Assembly: GCA_002366645.1 (NCBI GenBank)
Contig: DFBM01000195.1
Span: 12,501-22,467 of the forward strand
From: Rhodobacterales bacterium UBA3080
GTDB lineage: Bacteria; Pseudomonadota; Alphaproteobacteria; Rhodobacterales; Rhodobacteraceae
Reading direction: 5' to 3'
Length of the DNA stretch: 9,967 nt
Below the pieces are notes generated by a model. The model saw nothing but the letters and a program-made list of their open reading frames with translations. It did not search any database and was not told the DNA's origin. Numbering within the stretch: position 1 is the first letter of the stretch; the number at the start of each line of letters is the position of its first letter. Positions 7,187 through 9,967 of the stretch are shown in pieces. The position numbers were made by a program, and so were the translations under genes.

Positions 7187-8524
7187 TTATTCTGCGGCAC
7201 GCGTTGCAGTCGGTCCGTTGAGCAGCGCGTCGAGACAGGCGAAACTTTCAACAGCAGTTTCCGGTGTGTTTCGTTTGAAAAACTGTTCCAGTTTTGGTTG
7301 CATCGCGATCGCGGCATCAATTTCCGCGTCAGACCCCTGTGCATAAAGTCCGGTGTGCACCATGGGTGCGGCCTTCTCGAAAACACTGACGGATTTTCGC
7401 GCCATAGATATCAGCGCGTTTTCTTCCGTCGACGCGATTGCCGGCAAACTGCGCGAAACGCTTCGGTTGATGTCAATGGCCGGGAAGCGTCCGTTTTCGG
7501 CAATTTCCCGATCAAGGATCACGTGCCCGTCCAGAACCCCGCGCGTAATATCGGCAATCGGTTCCTCCATATCGGATCCTGCCACCAAGACCGTGAATAT
7601 TGCCGTGATATCCCCGCCACCCTCCGGTCCGGGTCCGGCACGTTCAGCAAAACTGGCAATCAGGTTGGCGGTCGAAGGCGGGAATGCCCGTAGACTTGGT
7701 GCTTCTCCCGCCGTCAGGGCCACTTCGCGATGCGCCTCAGCAAACCGCGTGATGGAGTCCATAAGCAACAAAACATGCTGCCCCTTATCGCGAAAGTATT
7801 CAGCCACCGCAGTTGCCATCCACGCGGCACGTCGTTTCACTAGCGGGGACTGATCTGAGGTCGCGGTAATAATGATCGCCCTCTGCATACCTTCGGGCCC
7901 CAGAACGTGCTCGGTGAATTCTTTCAACTCGCGCCCACGCTCGCCAATAAGCGCAATCACAACGATGTCGCATTCCAGCCCACGCGCCATTTCCGCCAAC
8001 AGCGAGGATTTCCCGACTCCCGATCCAGCAAAAATCCCGATCCGCTGACCTTGTGCGATCGGCAAAATCGTATTGAGCACTGCCAGCGAGGTGTTCAACC
8101 TTGCGCCAAGAGAACGCCGGCTCGCAGCGGCGGGTGGTTGACGGCGCAACGGCACATTGGTTTCGCCACTATATAAAGGACGCCCGTCGAGGGGTTGCCC
8201 GAACGCGTCAATAATCCGCCCGACCCACGCCACCGAGGGACGAACGTTGTTGGTAAATGTCAGCTCCACTACATCCGAAATCGCAATCCCGTCGCTAGGA
8301 CCATAAGGCATCGCCAGAACGTAGCTTTGCTCAAGCGCGATGATTTCACCGGCGATTTTTGCTCCGCATGTCTTCGAGATGGTAATCTGGTCGCCCACAT
8401 GCCCGTGCACCGAAAGCCCCGCGATACGAATGGTAGAGGTGTCGACCGAAATGACACGTCCATAACGTCGCGAAATTGGAATAGCTTTCAGTGCGTTTTC
8501 GAGAGGTTTGAAGTCGGAGAACAT
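7187..8524 (-). CDS. fliI: flagellum-specific export ATPase FliI
   Basis: A 445-residue F1-ATPase-like protein, normal length for FliI, which in the cytoplasm at the base of the flagellar type III export apparatus hydrolyses ATP and helps deliver rod, hook and filament subunits with FliH and FliJ. It has an N-terminal beta-barrel region (about 1-95), 'VGRIIDAFGQPLDG' (101-114), the Walker A loop 'GIFAGSGVGKSSLL' (163-176), the catalytic glutamate region 'IGERGREL' (193-200), the Walker B strand 'VLLLMDSITRFAEAHRE' (251-267), and 'PPSTANLIASFAERAG' (282-297). FliI rather than ATP synthase or a virulence secretion ATPase is supported by the adjoining flagellar genes. The ATG at 8522-8524 has AAAGG about 8 bases upstream and is overlapped by a CtrA-like 8-mer. 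fliH and fliJ are not in the window. Confidence 0.95.
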   Translation of the reverse strand: MFSDFKPLENALKAIPISRRYGRVISVDTSTIRIAGLSVHGHVGDQITISKTCGAKIAGEIIALEQSYVLAMPYGPSDGIAISDVVELTFTNNVRPSVAWVGRIIDAFGQPLDGRPLYSGETNVPLRRQPPAAASRRSLGARLNTSLAVLNTILPIAQGQRIGIFAGSGVGKSSLLAEMARGLECDIVVIALIGERGRELKEFTEHVLGPEGMQRAIIITATSDQSPLVKRRAAWMATAVAEYFRDKGQHVLLLMDSITRFAEAHREVALTAGEAPSLRAFPPSTANLIASFAERAGPGPEGGGDITAIFTVLVAGSDMEEPIADITRGVLDGHVILDREIAENGRFPAIDINRSVSRSLPAIASTEENALISMARKSVSVFEKAAPMVHTGLYAQGSDAEIDAAIAMQPKLEQFFKRNTPETAVESFACLDALLNGPTATRAAE

Positions 8525-8530
8525 GGTTAA
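8523..8530 (-). promoter_or_regulatory. CtrA-like 8-mer TTAACCAT overlapping the fliI start
   Basis: Read on the minus strand the sequence is TTAACCAT, the last three bases being CAT from the first two bases of the fliI ATG plus the preceding C-A context. TTAACCAT is, from memory, the second CtrA-associated motif reported for Caulobacter crescentus, and CtrA controls flagellar genes in many Rhodobacterales. Because it overlaps the start codon, part of the match could be coincidental. A second identical 8-mer lies 47 bases away. Confidence 0.35.
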
Positions 8531-8569
8531 GCCTTTGTGTTTGGTCTGCTTACCTTTTGTTCACACTAA

Positions 8570-8577
8570 ATGGTTAA
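8570..8577 (-). promoter_or_regulatory. CtrA-like 8-mer TTAACCAT upstream of flgB
   Basis: A perfect TTAACCAT on the minus strand (ATGGTTAA on plus), 36 bases before the flgB start and 45 bases before fliI. It lies in noncoding DNA and is a plausible control site for one or both divergent flagellar units. A classic full site, TTAA-N7-TTAA, is not present: the expected second half at 8585-8588 reads CTTA. The 9-mer ATGGTTAAG is shared with the copy at 8523. Confidence 0.45.
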
Positions 8578-8613
8578 GAATCACCTTATGCAAAGTAAGG
8601 GAGAAGCCCTAAA

Positions 8614-8991
8614 GTGAAATTTGACATCGGAATATTGCAAATGGCGCAGGATTTGGCAGCACATGCTTCATCGCGCCAGTCCATCATTTCCCAGAATATC
8701 GCCAACGCAGATACTCCTGGATACAAGGCTCGTGATACCGCGTCTTTTGCTGAAACATTCGCCGCAAATGCCGCGACGCGACCAGCGAGGGCTGGGCATA
8801 TCGTTTTCGACACGCAGGCGGGCGTCACCGAATCCGCTGCCTTCAGCGCGGAATCACCAAACGGCAACACGGTCTCAATCGAAGACCAAATGGTTCGTGC
8901 CGCCGAGGTTCGCCATCAACACGACCTCGCGTTGGGTATCTACGGGAAGTCCGTGGATATCCTTCGGGCCGGAATGGGGCGGATTAGATAA
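8614..8991 (+). CDS. flgB: flagellar basal-body rod protein FlgB
   Basis: A 125-residue proximal rod protein, exported by the flagellar type III system and assembled with FlgC, FlgF and FliE between the MS ring and the distal rod. It has the conserved N-terminal rod signature 'SQNIANADTPGYKARD' (26-41), a variable middle, and an amphipathic C-terminal helix 'EDQMVRAAEVRHQHDLALGIYGKSVDILRAG' in pieces over about 90-120, typical of FlgB. The start is a GTG at 8614, preceded at 8597-8606 by the purine-rich AAGGGAGAAG; the next ATG (8641) would remove part of the conserved helix. A 4-base stem, AGGG/CCCT (8598-8601 and 8607-8610), overlaps this ribosome binding site. First gene of a rightward operon; its TAA overlaps the flgC ATG by one base (TAATG). 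Confidence 0.95.
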   Translation: MKFDIGILQMAQDLAAHASSRQSIISQNIANADTPGYKARDTASFAETFAANAATRPARAGHIVFDTQAGVTESAAFSAESPNGNTVSIEDQMVRAAEVRHQHDLALGIYGKSVDILRAGMGRIR

Positions 8992-9368
8992 TGAGCGATC
9001 TGTTAAACACGATGGCCTCAAGCGTTAGCGGGATGGCCGCGCAATCGGCGCGCTTGCGTCTTGCCTCCGAAAATATTGCTAACGCGGACACCCCCGGTTA
9101 CCGCCGCAAACTGATCCCGTTCGAACAGGTCGCGGGCGGGTCAGTGCAGACTGGCCCAATCCATCTGGACTCTTCGGATCTCGAACGTGTGCACCAACCT
9201 GGGCACCCGATGGCGGGTGAAGATGGGTACTTCGAAAGCTCTAACGTCAATCTGATGATCGAAATCGCGGATTCCCGCGAAGCGCAGCGTTCCTATGAGG
9301 CCAACCTGCGCATGTTTGATCAAGCCCGTCAGATGACATCATCGTTGCTAGAATTGCTACGTCGCTAG
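8991..9368 (+). CDS. flgC: flagellar basal-body rod protein FlgC
   Basis: A 125-residue proximal rod protein that stacks with FlgB in the rod after export through the flagellar type III apparatus. It contains 'SENIANADTPGYRRK' (26-40), with the ten-residue core NIANADTPGY identical to that of FlgB, a glycine-rich centre including 'VHQPGHPMAGEDGY' (67-80), and the C-terminal 'SSNVNLMIEIADSREAQRSY' region (83-102) diagnostic of FlgC, ending in a long helix that packs into the rod core. The ATG overlaps the flgB stop by one base, which implies translational coupling. The length is slightly shorter than the Salmonella protein (about 134), as is usual for alphaproteobacteria. Confidence 0.95.
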   Translation: MSDLLNTMASSVSGMAAQSARLRLASENIANADTPGYRRKLIPFEQVAGGSVQTGPIHLDSSDLERVHQPGHPMAGEDGYFESSNVNLMIEIADSREAQRSYEANLRMFDQARQMTSSLLELLRR

Positions 9369-9380
9369 AAAGGCGAAACT

Positions 9381-9671
9381 ATGGATAAAACCGCACATAT
9401 TGCGTCACAATTATATACCAACGCCCAGAATGTAGCGCGCCCGTCGAAGGCGGAGTCGGGTGGCTCGGATCTGTTTGCGCAGGTCGCCACAGATTTCATG
9501 GCAACCATGCGCGCCGGCGAAGAAACCGCGCAAGCCGGTATGGTCGGCACTGCGGACTCCCACTCGGTTGTGCAAGCTCTTGCCGCAAGTCAATTGGCAA
9601 TCGAAACAGCCGTGACGGTGCGTGATAAAGTCGTCGAGGCTTATCAAGAGATACTGCGAATGCCGGTCTGA
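9381..9671 (+). CDS. fliE: flagellar hook-basal body protein FliE
   Basis: A 96-residue FliE, the small protein that joins the MS ring to the rod and is among the first substrates of the flagellar export apparatus. The diagnostic part is the C-terminal half: 'DSHSVVQALAASQLAIETAV' (59-78) followed by 'RDKVVEAYQEILRMPV' (81-96), close to the usual KVVEAYQEIMRM ending. The N-terminal third is polar and poorly conserved, as in other FliE proteins. AAAGGCG at 9369-9375, directly after the flgC stop, supplies the ribosome binding site. The stop codon overlaps the fliQ ATG by one base (TGATG). Confidence 0.95.
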   Translation: MDKTAHIASQLYTNAQNVARPSKAESGGSDLFAQVATDFMATMRAGEETAQAGMVGTADSHSVVQALAASQLAIETAVTVRDKVVEAYQEILRMPV

Positions 9672-9940
9672 TGGACGCTGCACAGGTATTTGACGTCCTT
9701 CGCGAAGGACTGTGGGTTTCACTGGTGGTTTCGCTGCCGGTGCTTGGCATTGCGCTGCTTGTTGGCGTCGTGATTGGGCTTTTTCAGGCGCTAACCTCTA
9801 TTCAGGAAATGACTCTGACGTTTGTGCCAAAACTGGCAGCAATATTGGCGGTTTTCTGGATGTCTATGGGATATTCCGGACAGCTATTGGTGAATTTCTA
9901 TAAAGATCAGGTAATCGAAAATATCGCAGACGGGTTTTGA
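9671..9940 (+). CDS. fliQ: flagellar export gate protein FliQ
   Basis: An 89-residue integral inner-membrane protein, the standard FliQ length. With FliP and FliR it builds the helical export gate inside the MS ring through which rod, hook and filament subunits pass. Two hydrophobic hairpin helices are visible at about 15-38 and 52-75, separated by the conserved turn 'FQALTSIQEMTLTFVPK' (38-54), the family's most recognisable stretch. The ATG overlaps the fliE stop codon by one base, indicating coupled translation. In many rhodobacterial genomes further flg genes follow; only 27 bases remain after the stop here, including GAGGAA that might serve a following gene. Confidence 0.95.
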   Translation: MDAAQVFDVLREGLWVSLVVSLPVLGIALLVGVVIGLFQALTSIQEMTLTFVPKLAAILAVFWMSMGYSGQLLVNFYKDQVIENIADGF

Positions 9941-9967
9941 GGAATTCTTAACCTTCTGGCAGATATA

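Noticed and set aside
8525..8613. Sigma54 or sigma28 flagellar promoter between fliI and flgB
   Set aside because: No TGGC-N8-TGC or other recognisable alternative-sigma pattern found on either strand.
9941..9967. Start of a further flagellar gene at the right edge, with TTAACCTT at 9948-9955
   Set aside because: Only 27 bases remain and no start codon with clear coding can be identified. The CtrA-like match is 7 of 8, too weak to call.

Overview
The window looks like chromosomal DNA from an alphaproteobacterium, most likely a Rhodobacterales/Roseobacter-group organism. This rests on the flagellar gene order (fliI divergent from flgB-flgC-fliE-fliQ), two copies of the CtrA-type 8-mer TTAACCAT between those units, moderate-to-high GC, and the general look of the proteins. 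No database search was possible, so the taxonomic call is inference. I see no mobile elements, CRISPR arrays, tRNA or rRNA genes.

Left part (1-2867): the 3' part of a MacB/FtsX-type ABC permease gene runs in from the left edge. It is followed by a small gene for a predicted exported 91-residue protein of unknown function. Convergent to that lies a complete beta-CASP metallo-beta-lactamase-fold hydrolase gene; a short two-sided hairpin sits between the two stop codons.

Middle part (2868-7183): a SLC13/DASS-type anion transporter gene is split by a one-base frameshift close to its 5' end. It ends tail to tail, 6 bases apart, with a YbjJ-like MFS transporter gene. Upstream of the MFS gene on the same strand is yaaA (peroxide stress protein). 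Divergent from yaaA is rluE, encoding a 23S rRNA pseudouridine synthase.

Right part (7187-9967): the flagellar region. fliI (export ATPase) is on the minus strand and ends 3 bases from the end of rluE. From the other side of an 89-base intergenic region, flgB, flgC, fliE and fliQ run rightward in a tight operon with one-base start/stop overlaps (flgB/flgC and fliE/fliQ). Together these encode the export ATPase, two proximal rod proteins, the MS-ring/rod junction protein and a membrane subunit of the export gate. The operon probably continues past the right edge.

Most of the window is ordinary housekeeping and accessory metabolism. The points that deserve a second look are the clean single-base frameshift in the DASS gene, the paired CtrA-like sites in the fliI/flgB promoter region, and the uncharacterised small exported protein. 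I found no convincing undescribed multi-gene system.
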